64,000 nt of DNA from Streptomyces sp. TP-A0874 (GCF_001748085.1 NZ_BBZK01000003.1:434001-498000); one strand, 5' to 3'; numbered from the stretch's first letter, positions 25,665 through 34,176 are shown. Notes: a model not told the origin generated them from the sequence alone. A program made the numbers and translations.

Positions 25665-25896
25665 GCCGCCCGAGCCGGACGGCCGGCTCGGCACCGCCCC
25701 GGCCACCCGTCGGGGAGCCCGACCGGGCGCCCCCGGGCGGCCTCCGTGCGGGTGGTGCCGCATGGCCCATGCGGCTCACTCCCTCTTCCCGCGCCCGGCT
25801 CGGTGCGGGACGCTCACTGTGCCGGGGAGTGTGGCGGGCACGGGAGGGACCCGCCACCGGAAGGCCGGCGCGGAGCCGGACAGCGAGGAGGCACAC

Positions 25897-27168
25897 GTGG
25901 TCGACGCCGATCGGACGTTCGTCATTGTCGGGGGAGGGCTGGCGGGCGCGAAAGCCGCTGAGACCTTCCGTTCGGAGGGGTTCACCGGGAGGGTCATCCT
26001 CATCTGCGACGAGCGCGACCACCCCTACGAGCGCCCGCCGCTCTCCAAGGGCTACCTCCTCGGCAACGAGGAGCGGGACAGCGTCTTCGTCCACGACCGT
26101 GCCTGGTACGCCCGGGCCGAGATCGAACTCCACCTCGGCCAGCCCGCGGTCCAGCTCGACCGCGCGGCCAAGGCCGTCGTCCTCGGCGACGGGGCACGGA
26201 TCAACTACGACAAACTGCTGCTCGCCACCGGTGCGGAGCCTCGCCGCCTCGACATCCCCGGCACCGACCTCGCCGGCGTCCACCACCTGCGCCGCCTGGC
26301 ACACGCCGAGCGGCTGCGGGGGGTGCTCGCCTCCCTCGGCCGCGAGAACGGCCATCTGGTCATCGCCGGAGCCGGCTGGATCGGACTGGAGGTGGCCGCC
26401 GCGGCCCGCTCCCACGGCGCCGAGGTGACCATCGTGGAGCCGGGGGCCACCCCGCTGCACTCGGTCCTCGGCCCGGAACTGGGGCAGCTCTTCACCGACC
26501 TGCACCAGGAGCACGGCGTCCGCTTCCGTTTCGGCGCCCGGCTCACCGAGATCATCGGTCAGGACGGCATGGTGCTGGCCGCCCGGACCGACGACGGCGA
26601 GGAGCACCCGGCGCACAGCGTCCTCGCGGCGATCGGCGCCGCCCCGCGGATCGCGCTCGCCGAAGCCGCCGGCCTGACCCTCGCCCGGCGGCCCCCCGGC
26701 GGGATCGCCGTCGACGCCGCACTCCGCACCAGCGACCCGGACATCTTCGCCGCCGGGGACGTGGCCGCCCACGAGCATCCGCTGCTGGACGTCAGGGTCC
26801 GGGTCGAGCACTGGGCGAACGCGCTCAACGGAGGCCCTGCCGCCGCCCGGGCCATGCTCGGCCAGGAGATGGTCTACGACCGTGTGCCCTACTTCTTCTC
26901 CGACCAGTACGACCTGGGCCTGGAGTACTCCGGCTACGCGCCACCCGGCTCCTACGACCAGGTGCTCATCCGCGGCGACACCGGCAAACGGGAGTTCGTG
27001 GCCTTCTGGCTCGCCGACCGAAGGCTGCTGGCCGGTATGAACGTCAACGTCTGGGACGTCACCGACCCCATCCAGCGGTTGATCCGCAGCAAGCGGCGGC
27101 TCGACCCGGAGGCGCTCGCCGACCCGGCCGTGCCGCTGGAGTCGCTGCTCGCCTCCGAGCAGGGGTGA
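25897..27168 (+). CDS. FAD-dependent NAD(P)/ferredoxin reductase
   Basis: A 423-aa flavoprotein of the BphA4/rubredoxin-reductase family. It has the FAD motif FVIVGGGLAGAKAAETFR, the Rossmann motif for NAD(P)H IAGAGWIGLEVAAAARSHGAEV, and AAGDVAAHEHPL near the end. The C-terminal part (LEYSGYAPPGSYDQVLIRGD) is the family's dimerisation/reductase domain. GTG 25897 has GAGGAGG upstream. Its electron acceptor is unknown; it may serve a cytochrome P450 or Rieske system elsewhere. Confidence 0.9.
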   Translation: MVDADRTFVIVGGGLAGAKAAETFRSEGFTGRVILICDERDHPYERPPLSKGYLLGNEERDSVFVHDRAWYARAEIELHLGQPAVQLDRAAKAVVLGDGARINYDKLLLATGAEPRRLDIPGTDLAGVHHLRRLAHAERLRGVLASLGRENGHLVIAGAGWIGLEVAAAARSHGAEVTIVEPGATPLHSVLGPELGQLFTDLHQEHGVRFRFGARLTEIIGQDGMVLAARTDDGEEHPAHSVLAAIGAAPRIALAEAAGLTLARRPPGGIAVDAALRTSDPDIFAAGDVAAHEHPLLDVRVRVEHWANALNGGPAAARAMLGQEMVYDRVPYFFSDQYDLGLEYSGYAPPGSYDQVLIRGDTGKREFVAFWLADRRLLAGMNVNVWDVTDPIQRLIRSKRRLDPEALADPAVPLESLLASEQG

Positions 27169-27202
27169 GGGGAGCGCCGGACCGGGTGTCCGAGGTCCGC
27201 CG

Positions 27203-27208
27203 TAGAAT
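27203..27208 (+). promoter_or_regulatory. -10 hexamer of dnaG
   Basis: TAGAAT, a near-consensus -10, ends 6 nt before GTG 27215. No Shine-Dalgarno follows. It is the clearest leaderless candidate in the window. Confidence 0.55.
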
Positions 27209-27214
27209 CCAGGC

Positions 27215-29122
27215 GTGGCGGGCAGGATCAACGATGACGACGTGAAGGCGGTCCGGGACGCGGTCCCGATCGACGCCGTCGTGTCCGAGTACCTCCAGCT
27301 GCGCAACGCCGGCGGTGGCAACCTCAAGGGGCTGTGCCCCTTCCACGACGAGAAGTCGCCGTCCTTCCAGGTGAGCCCGAGCAAGGGCCTGTTCTACTGC
27401 TTCGGCTGCCAGGAAGGCGGAGACACCCTCGACTTCGTGATGAAGGTCGACCACCTCTCCTTCTCGGAGTCGGTCGAGCGGCTGGCCGCCCAGGCCGGCA
27501 TCACCCTCCGCTACGAACAGGGCGGCTACACACCTGGACGGCAGCAGGGCGAGCGGACCCGGCTGGTGGAGGCGCACCGGATCGCCGCCCAGTTCTACGT
27601 CGAGCAACTGGACGGCGCCGAGGCCGAGATCGGCCGGAAGTTCCTCGCCGAGCGGGGCTTCGACCAGGCCGCCGCGGAGCACTTCGGTGTCGGATACGCC
27701 CCGGCGGGCTGGGACCACCTGGTGCGGTTCCTGCGCGGCCGGGGCTTCACCGACCAGGAGCTGGTCCTCTCCGGTCTGGCCCAGGAAGGCCGCCGCGGCC
27801 CCATCGACCGCTTCCGCGGCCGGCTGATGTGGCCGATCCGCGACATCACCGGCGAAGTCGTCGGCTTCGGCGCCCGGAAGCTGCGGGAGGACGACAACGG
27901 GCCGAAGTACCTCAACACCCCGGAGACCCCGCTCTACCGGAAGTCCCAGGTGCTCTACGGCATCGACCTGGCCAAGCGGGACATCGCCCGGAGCAGCCGG
28001 GCGGTGGTCGTCGAGGGCTACACCGACGTAATGGCCTGCCACCTCGCCGGGGTCACCACCGCCATCGCCACCTGCGGCACGGCCTTCGGCGGCGACCACA
28101 TCAAGATCCTCCGCCGGCTGCTGATGGACAACTCCGGCGCCGAAGTGATCTTCACCTTCGACGGGGACGCCGCCGGGCAGAAGGCCGCCCTGCGGGCCTT
28201 CGAGGACGACCAGAAGTTCGCGGCGGAGACCTCCATCGCCATTACCCCGGGCGGGATGGACCCCTGCGAACTGCGGCTGGCCGAAGGCGACGAGGCCGTC
28301 TCGGCACTGGTCGAGAGCCGTACCCCGCTGTTCGCCTTCGCCATCCGCCAGGTCGTGCAGCGGCACAACCTGGACACCGCGGAGGGCCGGGCCGCCGCGC
28401 TGGAAGCTGCCGCTCCGATCGTCGCCGGGATCAAGAACAGCGCCATCCAGCACGAGTACGCGGTACAGCTGGCCGGGATGCTCGGCATCCTCGACAGCCA
28501 GTTCGTGGTGCGCAGGGTCGGCCAGCTCGCCCGCTGGGCCCGGGAGCGCGGCGGAGCCCGGCCCGGGCGAGCGGTCCCCGGCCGGCTGGCGGGTCAGCCG
28601 GCCGCCAGCCCGGCCGTCGCCGCACCGCAGGCCCCGGGCGGGCCGCGGATCGACCTGCGGAGCCCGGCGCACCGCACCGAGCGCGAGCTGCTCAAGCTCG
28701 CGCTGCAACACCCCGAACTCGTCGCCCCCGCCTTCGACGCCTACGGGGCGGACGAGTTCACCGCCACCCCGTACGCGGGGGTGCGGCGCACCATCGAAGC
28801 GGCCGGCGGGGTGGAGCGGGCCGACGATGAGTACCTCGCCCGGGTCCGGGACGAGGCCCCGGACGACACCGTCCGGGCGTTGATCACCGAACTCGCCGTC
28901 GAGGCGATCCACAGCCGCACCGTCGACGCGGTCTACGCCGGTATGCAACTGGTGCAGGTCCGGCTGCGGGCCGTCGACCGCCGTATCACCGAGGTGCGGG
29001 GCACCCTCCACCGGCTGGGTACCCAGGGCGACCCCGGCCAGCTGGCCGCTGTCCAGCAGGAGCTGTGGGAGCTCCAGCAGTACGGCCAGTCGCTCCGCCA
29101 GCACGGTCCGGACGCGCTGTAG
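27215..29122 (+). CDS. dnaG: DNA primase
   Basis: Makes RNA primers at the replication fork, 635 aa. It has the N-terminal CHC2 zinc finger (CPFHDEKSPSFQV and FYCFGCQEGGD), the catalytic TOPRIM core (EGYTDVMACHLAG and FDGDAAGQKAALRA), and a helicase-binding C-terminal domain after a Pro/Ala-rich linker (about residues 440-480). GTG 27215 is the start. It follows the reductase by 46 bp and lies about 5.4 kb before hrdA, with accessory DNA between. Confidence 0.95.
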   Translation: MAGRINDDDVKAVRDAVPIDAVVSEYLQLRNAGGGNLKGLCPFHDEKSPSFQVSPSKGLFYCFGCQEGGDTLDFVMKVDHLSFSESVERLAAQAGITLRYEQGGYTPGRQQGERTRLVEAHRIAAQFYVEQLDGAEAEIGRKFLAERGFDQAAAEHFGVGYAPAGWDHLVRFLRGRGFTDQELVLSGLAQEGRRGPIDRFRGRLMWPIRDITGEVVGFGARKLREDDNGPKYLNTPETPLYRKSQVLYGIDLAKRDIARSSRAVVVEGYTDVMACHLAGVTTAIATCGTAFGGDHIKILRRLLMDNSGAEVIFTFDGDAAGQKAALRAFEDDQKFAAETSIAITPGGMDPCELRLAEGDEAVSALVESRTPLFAFAIRQVVQRHNLDTAEGRAAALEAAAPIVAGIKNSAIQHEYAVQLAGMLGILDSQFVVRRVGQLARWARERGGARPGRAVPGRLAGQPAASPAVAAPQAPGGPRIDLRSPAHRTERELLKLALQHPELVAPAFDAYGADEFTATPYAGVRRTIEAAGGVERADDEYLARVRDEAPDDTVRALITELAVEAIHSRTVDAVYAGMQLVQVRLRAVDRRITEVRGTLHRLGTQGDPGQLAAVQQELWELQQYGQSLRQHGPDAL

Positions 29123-29180
29123 GAGACGGGGCGGCACAACGGGACACGGGACAGTCGGCCTCAGCGAGGAGTACATCGAG

Positions 29181-29615
29181 ATGCGTGCTTGGACCCTGCC
29201 GATATCGTTCGCGGCTTGCGGTGCCCTCCTCGCGGCCGTACTGGCCGCCGGGGGAGACCTCGGCGGCGCCGTTCCCCTGCTGCTGGGCTTCCTCCTGCTC
29301 GGTGTGGTCCACTCGCCGCTGGTGTTCCCGCGATCGATCGGGGCGGCGGAGGCAGAACGACGCAGCGCCGACGACGGCCGGCCGATCGTCTACTGGCGGG
29401 CGGGCTGCAAGTACTGCCTGCGGCTGCGTCTCCGGTTGGGGCGGAGCGCCCGTCGGCTGCACTGGGTCGACATCTGGCGCGACCCGGACGGGGCGGCGGC
29501 GGTGCGGGCGGCCAACAACGGCGACGAGACCGTGCCGACCGTGCTGATGGCCGGGCAACCGCACGCCAACCCCGACCCCGCCTGGGTGCGCGCACAGCTC
29601 CCGCCGGCTGGCTGA
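29181..29615 (+). CDS. Membrane-anchored glutaredoxin-like protein
   Basis: A 144-aa protein with two N-terminal hydrophobic helices (SFAACGALLAAVLAAGGDLGGAVPLLLG...) and a C-terminal thioredoxin-fold domain. The redox motif is CKYC in VYWRAGCKYCLRLRLRLG, with ETVPTVLMAG as the cis-Pro strand. It is similar to mycoredoxin/glutaredoxin, which in actinobacteria reduces mycothiol mixed disulfides. ATG 29181 follows GAGGAG. The membrane anchor is uncommon for this family and suggests work at the membrane. Confidence 0.75.
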   Translation: MRAWTLPISFAACGALLAAVLAAGGDLGGAVPLLLGFLLLGVVHSPLVFPRSIGAAEAERRSADDGRPIVYWRAGCKYCLRLRLRLGRSARRLHWVDIWRDPDGAAAVRAANNGDETVPTVLMAGQPHANPDPAWVRAQLPPAG

Positions 29616-29683
29616 CCGAGCGCTGCCCACCCCGGGCCCCGCAGGCTTCGGCCGGCGGTTCCCAGCGTGCCTTCGGGGCGGTC

Positions 29684-30219
29684 GCCACTCCGACTCGTCC
29701 GGCCAGTCGCTCAGGGAGCGCTGTCCGAGACAGATCACTGCGACCTGCACGTTGTCGACCTGGGCGCGGTTCAGCGCGGCGCGGGCTTCGCCGGCTACGA
29801 CAGGCGATGCGTCGACCGTGGTGACCTCGGCTCCGGTGATGTGGGCGATCAGGGCCGCGTGCCAGCCGGTGCCGGCCCCGATTTCCAGGACCTGCATGCC
29901 GGGCGTCAGTCCGGCGGCTTCGAGCATTTTGGCGACGATGGACGGCTGGGAGGTGCTGGAGTAGCCGCCGGCCGGGCCGGTGGGGTGCGCGTCATGATGC
30001 CCCGGTCGGCGTAGGCGAGTTGGAGGAGATCGGCGTCTGGCCGCACGGGGGTCGACGGCTGTGTGCCGTCCAGTGGCGTAGTGCCCGGAGAGGAACAGGT
30101 GCCGCGGCACACTCGCGATGGCTTCCGCCACACTCTCCGAGTGCAGCGCTCCCTTCTCGCGGAGCGTCTGGGCGAGCCTCTGGGCGAGTGGTGCCCAGTC
30201 GGTGGGAATGGTGATTCAC
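29684..30219 (-). pseudogene. Decayed lasso-peptide isoaspartyl (PIMT-like) methyltransferase
   Basis: The frame from 30215 (ITIPTDWAPLAQRLAQTLREK) has no ATG or GTG until codon 30131, because the likely GTG 30219, overlapping the protease stop, is out of frame. After SVPRHLFLSGHYATG the sequence is out of frame for 60 nt: the true PIMT segment (DADLLQLAYADRGIMTR) is read in another frame at 29987-30046. It is then back in frame at SSTSQPSIVAKMLEAAGL and VLEIGAGTGWHAAL, the SAM motif I. Homology stops near 29690, so the C-terminal half is lost. Position after the protease fits the A-C-B1-B2-M order of aspartimide lasso clusters. Confidence 0.7.
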
Positions 30220-30638
30220 AGCGGGTCGGCCTCCTGGAACTGGTAACGGGTGATGGGGACGTAGAGAAGACGGGGATCGGTCGGTTCGGCTGCGGGCTGC
30301 CGGTCCGCTTCCAGCCAGGCGTGCACCTGTGCGGTGCCGGGCCGCATTTCGAGCACCAGACTGGGGGAGTGGCCGTGGGCACGGCAGTACAGCAGTGCGG
30401 CCAGGCAGGCGGTGATCCCGGCCAGCCGGATCGATGCGGTACAGACCGCGAGGACCGCGGCCTCCGTCTCGGCCAGGGTGGAGGGTCGGTCTGCGGAGCG
30501 CTGCGCCCAGTGCACCGCGTGCTCGACCCGCCGGGCACTGGGCGGGAGTCGAGTGGCGACAAGACTGCAGGCCCGGGCCAGCGCGTGTTCGCGGCGGGTG
30601 AGCGAGGTACGGGGCGGCAGCGCGACCGTGAAGCTCAC
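30216..30638 (-). CDS. Lasso peptide leader protease, B2 type (possibly damaged)
   Basis: A transglutaminase-fold leader peptidase of 140 aa that removes the leader during lasso-peptide maturation. The region around GITACLAALLYCRAHGHSP is the usual active-site Cys helix, and VHAWLEADRQP carries the catalytic His. In typical members four or five more residues, with an Arg-Ser pair, separate the Cys from the CR motif; they appear missing here. GTG 30638 is 5 bp past the RRE stop. It may be inactive. Confidence 0.7.
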   Translation of the reverse strand: MSFTVALPPRTSLTRREHALARACSLVATRLPPSARRVEHAVHWAQRSADRPSTLAETEAAVLAVCTASIRLAGITACLAALLYCRAHGHSPSLVLEMRPGTAQVHAWLEADRQPAAEPTDPRLLYVPITRYQFQEADPL

Positions 30639-30642
30639 CCGG

Positions 30643-30894
30643 TCACCATTCCTTCTTTTGAAGGCTGGCCAGCAGCGCGTCGAGGTCGACGCGGATCCTC
30701 TCGATCGGCACTTCGGGACAGGCCCGGACGAGGGCGTCTTCCGCGTCCGCGGCGGTGCCGCCATCAGCTACGACGCTCAGAGCGATGGCGGCTGACGGGT
30801 TCAGCGTCACGACGCGGCCGTCCGCCGTGATCAGGGTGCCCCATCCGGTCGATCGGTCGGTCAGGACGCGGGCGCCGGGGGTCAGGGTCAGCAT
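30643..30894 (-). CDS. Lasso peptide RRE (PqqD-like recognition) protein, B1 type
   Basis: An 83-aa PqqD-like protein that binds the leader of the precursor peptide and delivers it to the protease. The sequence has the family pattern RVLTDRSTGWGTLITADGR, LNPSAAIALSVVADGGT and a C-terminal helix (RIRVDLDALLASLQKKEW). ATG 30894 follows GGAGG at a good distance. This gene looks intact, unlike its neighbours. It overlaps no frame of the cyclase. Confidence 0.8.
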   Translation of the reverse strand: MLTLTPGARVLTDRSTGWGTLITADGRVVTLNPSAAIALSVVADGGTAADAEDALVRACPEVPIERIRVDLDALLASLQKKEW

Positions 30895-30925
30895 GGTGCC
30901 TCCGTCAGCGTTGAGCTCCGTCAAT

Positions 30926-32249
30926 TCAACGGATTGGGGCAGGGCGGTGGTGGATGGTGCGGGCGAAGATTTCGCACATGACGGTCAGGTGCAGCATCAG
31001 ATCCGTGCGCGCATCGATCCGCTGGTCCCACCGTGCTACCGCGACGGCTATCGCGAGGGGATCGACCAGTCACGCTCTCCTCCCCCAGCAACTGGGCGAG
31101 GACGGGCCGGTGGCGCTCGAGGGCCCGATCGGTATCCGCGTTGTAGCCGCCTTTGGTACGGCGGTTGAGATTGCCGTCCGGCACGATGCCGCGCATCGCT
31201 TCGCTCAGCAGGGGCTTGAGCCGGTAGGGGCTGATCCGCTGCTCGGCACGGCAGCGCAGCGCGGCCTCGATCACCTGGAAGTCGGTGTAGGGGTAGCCGA
31301 GTTTTAGGCCGGACCAGGCGGCGAGGTCGGCCTGGATCCGGTTGCAGCGGGCGATCGCCCGTAGGCTGACCATGGTGGTGTGCTGGTGCGCTCGCTCGTG
31401 TAGCGGGGAGCCGGCCGCCGCCGCAGCGGCGGCGAGTTCCTCGGCGAGTGCATCGCGAACCGGTGCGGTGAGCCAGGGTGGCACGTGCGGGCCGGATTCC
31501 CACCCGACCGCTGGGAGACCCTGAGAGCACAGGGCCGTCAGCCACTGCCGGTACGGGCCCGGATGGGCTGCCTGGTGTCGAATGTCCTTGCGGGAGACAC
31601 CCCAGAGCGCGGCCCATCCCGCCAGATGCTTCCGGGCGATCTGGGGGTCGCGCCGGCGAGCGTGCGCCAGATACGACAGCGGAGACATCAGCAACTCGTC
31701 CGCGCCCTTGCCTGACAGGAGCACTCTGGCGCCCGTGCCCGCGGTATGCCGCCACCAGGCGGTCTGCCGATCCGGGCTGGCGGCCGCCGGGCTGGGAGCA
31801 TCGAGAAAAGCCGATGCGCCTTTCTCCAGCCCGGCGAATTGTGACGGAAACTGTCCCAGCTCAACCAGCAGGTGCCGGGCACCCGCCTGAGCAGCGACGG
31901 CGGACCGGGCCCACCCCGCATCGTCGTTGCCCGGATCGGCAGGAACCCGGGTCAGGTTGACGAGCCGACTCCCGACCTGCCGGTAGTCGATCGCGGACAG
32001 GGTGGTGCTGTCAGCACCCCCGGACAACTCGCACGCCACATGCCGCTCTCCCCGCGTACGAACGCCGACCGCCTCCACCAGCGTCTCGCGAAAAGCCGCG
32101 GAGGCCTCGGGCAGCTCGAGTTCGTCGTCGGGCACCGACCACCACGGACACACCGAAATACGCCCGTCTGAGCCGAGGCGGACCGCCGAGCCCGGCTGTA
32201 CCGCCCGTACCCCCACGTAGGGGGTCGCGCCTGACGGGCGGCTGGTCAC
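30926..32249 (-). pseudogene. Decayed lasso peptide cyclase (asparagine-synthetase-like)
   Basis: The enzyme that would adenylate the Asp/Glu side chain and close the macrolactam ring. The PP-loop SGGADSTTLSAIDY and later SGKGADELLMSPL, YPYTDFQVIEA and RTKGGYNADT are present, matching the C-terminal asparagine-synthetase domain. The frame opens at GTG 32249 with ATPYVGVRAVQPGSAVRLG and lacks the N-terminal ~200-residue glutaminase-like domain and any ribosome site. Near 31068-31080 a frameshift separates it from its natural end (LVDPLAIAVAVARWDQRID ... LMLHLTVMCEIFARTIHH), whose stop is at 30926-30928. Confidence 0.75.
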
Positions 32250-32272
32250 AAGGGGCAGAACGGATCAAGCGC

Positions 32273-32380
32273 TCACGCCGCACCGGCGCTGACTGGCCGA
32301 CGCGGGGCGATCACCCGCCCATCAGGCAGCACTTCACCCATGTCGTCGAAGAGGATGACCCCGTTACAAACATGCTCCTT
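32273..32380 (-). pseudogene. C-terminal fragment of a DUF5999-family protein
   Basis: HVCNGVILFDDMGEVLPDGR, followed by VIAPRRPVSAGAA and TGA at 32273-32275, matches the end of DUF5999, a short Streptomyces protein whose full form begins with a Cys-rich region. An in-frame TGA lies just upstream of ~32390, so only the last third is left. It directly precedes the truncated cyclase frame. Confidence 0.6.
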
Positions 32381-32484
32381 CTCTGCACTTCACTCGATCG
32401 AAGGTCGCTGGGGACCTGAGCGACGGGAGAGCGTCCGGCTTGGCCCCTGGCATGCGTTTCTCGCGGGTGGCACGATGAACGCCA

Positions 32485-33210
32485 ATGGATGATCAAGGAA
32501 CTCTGGCTGCTCAGGCTCTGCGTTTGGTCACGACCCGTTTCCCGGATGCGCTGGGGGCGGTTCTGGGGGGATCGGTTGCCCAGGGCCGTGCCACTGAGAC
32601 CAGCGACTTGGATGTGGCCGTCCTCCTGCCGGACTCGGATATCAGCCGCCGTGAGGTAGTACGCCATGAGGGCCGCCTGGCCGAGCTGTTCCTGAATACC
32701 GTTGCCGACATACCGGAATTCTTCGAGTGGGACAGAGCTCGCCGCCGCGGCACGGTCCTGTTCATCTATGACCAGGGCCTGCCGTTGTTGGACCCGCGCG
32801 GCGATCTCTCCCGTGTGCGTAAACAGGCCCAAGCGGTCCTCGCGGCTGGTCCGCCGCCGCTCACGCCGGCGGAGTGGGAACGAAGCCGCTACGGCCTGAC
32901 CTGCTTCATGGACGACCTGGTCGATACTCCGCCCGCCAACCGGTACGAACAGCTTTCCCTCGCCGACTTCACTCTGCGAGAGGCGGCACACCTGCTCACT
33001 GCCTACCACGGTGCCTGGACGGGCATCGGCAAGTGGTTGCCTCGGAGGCTGCTGAGCGCGGACCCGGTCCGGGGAAAGACGCTGTTGGACGGCCAGCTGG
33101 CCTTGGCGGAACAGGCCGATCCCGTTCCACTGGCGACTGCGGTTGAGGGGGTACTCGACCTGCTCGGCGGACCGCTGAGAGAAGGGTATGCGCATCGCTG
33201 GCGCACCTGA
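32485..33210 (+). CDS. Nucleotidyltransferase-domain protein
   Basis: A 241-aa protein. GGSVAQGRATETSDLDVAVL is a GSX10DXD Pol-beta nucleotidyltransferase motif with its catalytic Asp pair, and a third acidic residue is plausible in GTVLFIYDQGLPLLD. The C-terminal half is helical. Related small proteins include MntA-type antitoxins and aminoglycoside adenylyltransferases, but I see neither a HEPN toxin partner nor an assured drug-binding domain. It is on the opposite strand to the lasso remnant. Confidence 0.65.
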   Translation: MDDQGTLAAQALRLVTTRFPDALGAVLGGSVAQGRATETSDLDVAVLLPDSDISRREVVRHEGRLAELFLNTVADIPEFFEWDRARRRGTVLFIYDQGLPLLDPRGDLSRVRKQAQAVLAAGPPPLTPAEWERSRYGLTCFMDDLVDTPPANRYEQLSLADFTLREAAHLLTAYHGAWTGIGKWLPRRLLSADPVRGKTLLDGQLALAEQADPVPLATAVEGVLDLLGGPLREGYAHRWRT

Positions 33211-33257
33211 CCTGCTTCTTCCTTGTCTGCGCTCACTCGACCGTGGTTCGTTGGGGA

Positions 33258-33658
33258 TCACTGGATCTGCTCTGGTCGTGGGCGTGGGATGCCGAGGTCG
33301 GTGGTTGGTCTCTTGGTGAGGCGGGCGGCTTCGGCCTGTTTGGCGCGGAGGAAGGTCAGGGTCGAGTCGATGCCCTCGACCTCGCCGATCCAGTGCTCAC
33401 CTGGGCCCGCTTGCGGCGCAGGAGCAGGTTCTTTTCGATCTCCGCGAGGCGGGGCAGCAACTTGGGGTTGACCTGGAGTATCGGGCAGCGGATGCAGGCG
33501 TGTTCGTGGTTGCAGGGGATGCCGTAGGGGCGTGCGCAGTTGGGGTCTGTGTAGCGACGAGAATCTTCGGTGGAACATCCTGTGATCTGGCAGTGGGCAT
33601 CGGCGAGTTCCATGCGTCGTCGGTCCTGGGCGAGGATTACCTGGCGCGAGATGCCGGC
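33258..33658 (-). pseudogene. C-terminal stub of an integrase, frameshifted
   Basis: ELADAHCQITGCSTEDSRRY, then CARPYGIPCNHEHACIRCP and LPRLAEIEKNLLLRRKRAQ, read from ~33658 to 33403; this is the tail of large actinobacterial tyrosine integrases (the conserved CxHEHACIRC region). Near 33405 the homology shifts frame to GPGEHWIGEVEGIDSTLTFL, ending at 33258. The catalytic domain is absent. It marks an old integrated element. Confidence 0.65.
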
Positions 33659-33807
33659 CCGGCTGAAGGCCGTGCGCGAGGCAGCCGGTGGCGCGCTCAA
33701 CGAACTCGGTCGCGCAACGTAACCCGCGGAGGGACGGTGGAGGCGAGGACGCGGCACGTGTCCTGGACCTTTTGGCGGGGGCGGAGACGACACCGGGGAA
33801 GGTTCCG

Positions 33808-34176
33808 TTATGAGACCGGCGCCCCATCGGGCAGGGCGTAACCCCTCTCCTCGTCCCAAGGGATGTCGATGTCGTCCATGCGCACCCGCCACTCGGCGTT
33901 CGGCAGGACTCGGCGCAGCCGCGTCACGGAGTCGAGTAGATGACCGATCACCGGCATGAGCCGGTCGTACGTACTGGGCATCCTGGTGGACCCGGCCAGT
34001 ATCCCGTCGGGGTTGCTGCCGCCGTCCTCGTAGAGGTAGAGGTTCTCCTCGTCCTCGTCCTCGTCCTCGTACGGGAAGGTTGCCTGGCGGTCGGCGGCGA
34101 TGCGATCGATGTCGGCTGCCTCGGTGGTTGTCAGGTGCGTCGCCCGGGACGCGCAGTAGTAGAGGGACACGCTCAT
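33808..34176 (-). CDS. Acidic conserved hypothetical protein
   Basis: A 122-aa protein starting MSVSLYYCASRATHLTTTEA, with an Asp/Glu-rich run YEDEDEDEENLYLYEDGG and a C-terminal NAEWRVRMDDIDIPWDEERG. It is known only as a streptomycete hypothetical in my judgement, with no assigned function. TACGCT (34188-34183) ends 6 nt before the ATG with no Shine-Dalgarno, so it may be leaderless. Confidence 0.6.
   Translation of the reverse strand: MSVSLYYCASRATHLTTTEAADIDRIAADRQATFPYEDEDEDEENLYLYEDGGSNPDGILAGSTRMPSTYDRLMPVIGHLLDSVTRLRRVLPNAEWRVRMDDIDIPWDEERGYALPDGAPVS

Noticed and set aside
29684-30219. FxLD-type lanthipeptide methyltransferase
   Set aside because: The PIMT-like fold could fit, but neighbours are a lasso cyclase, RRE and B2 protease and no lantibiotic dehydratase is present.
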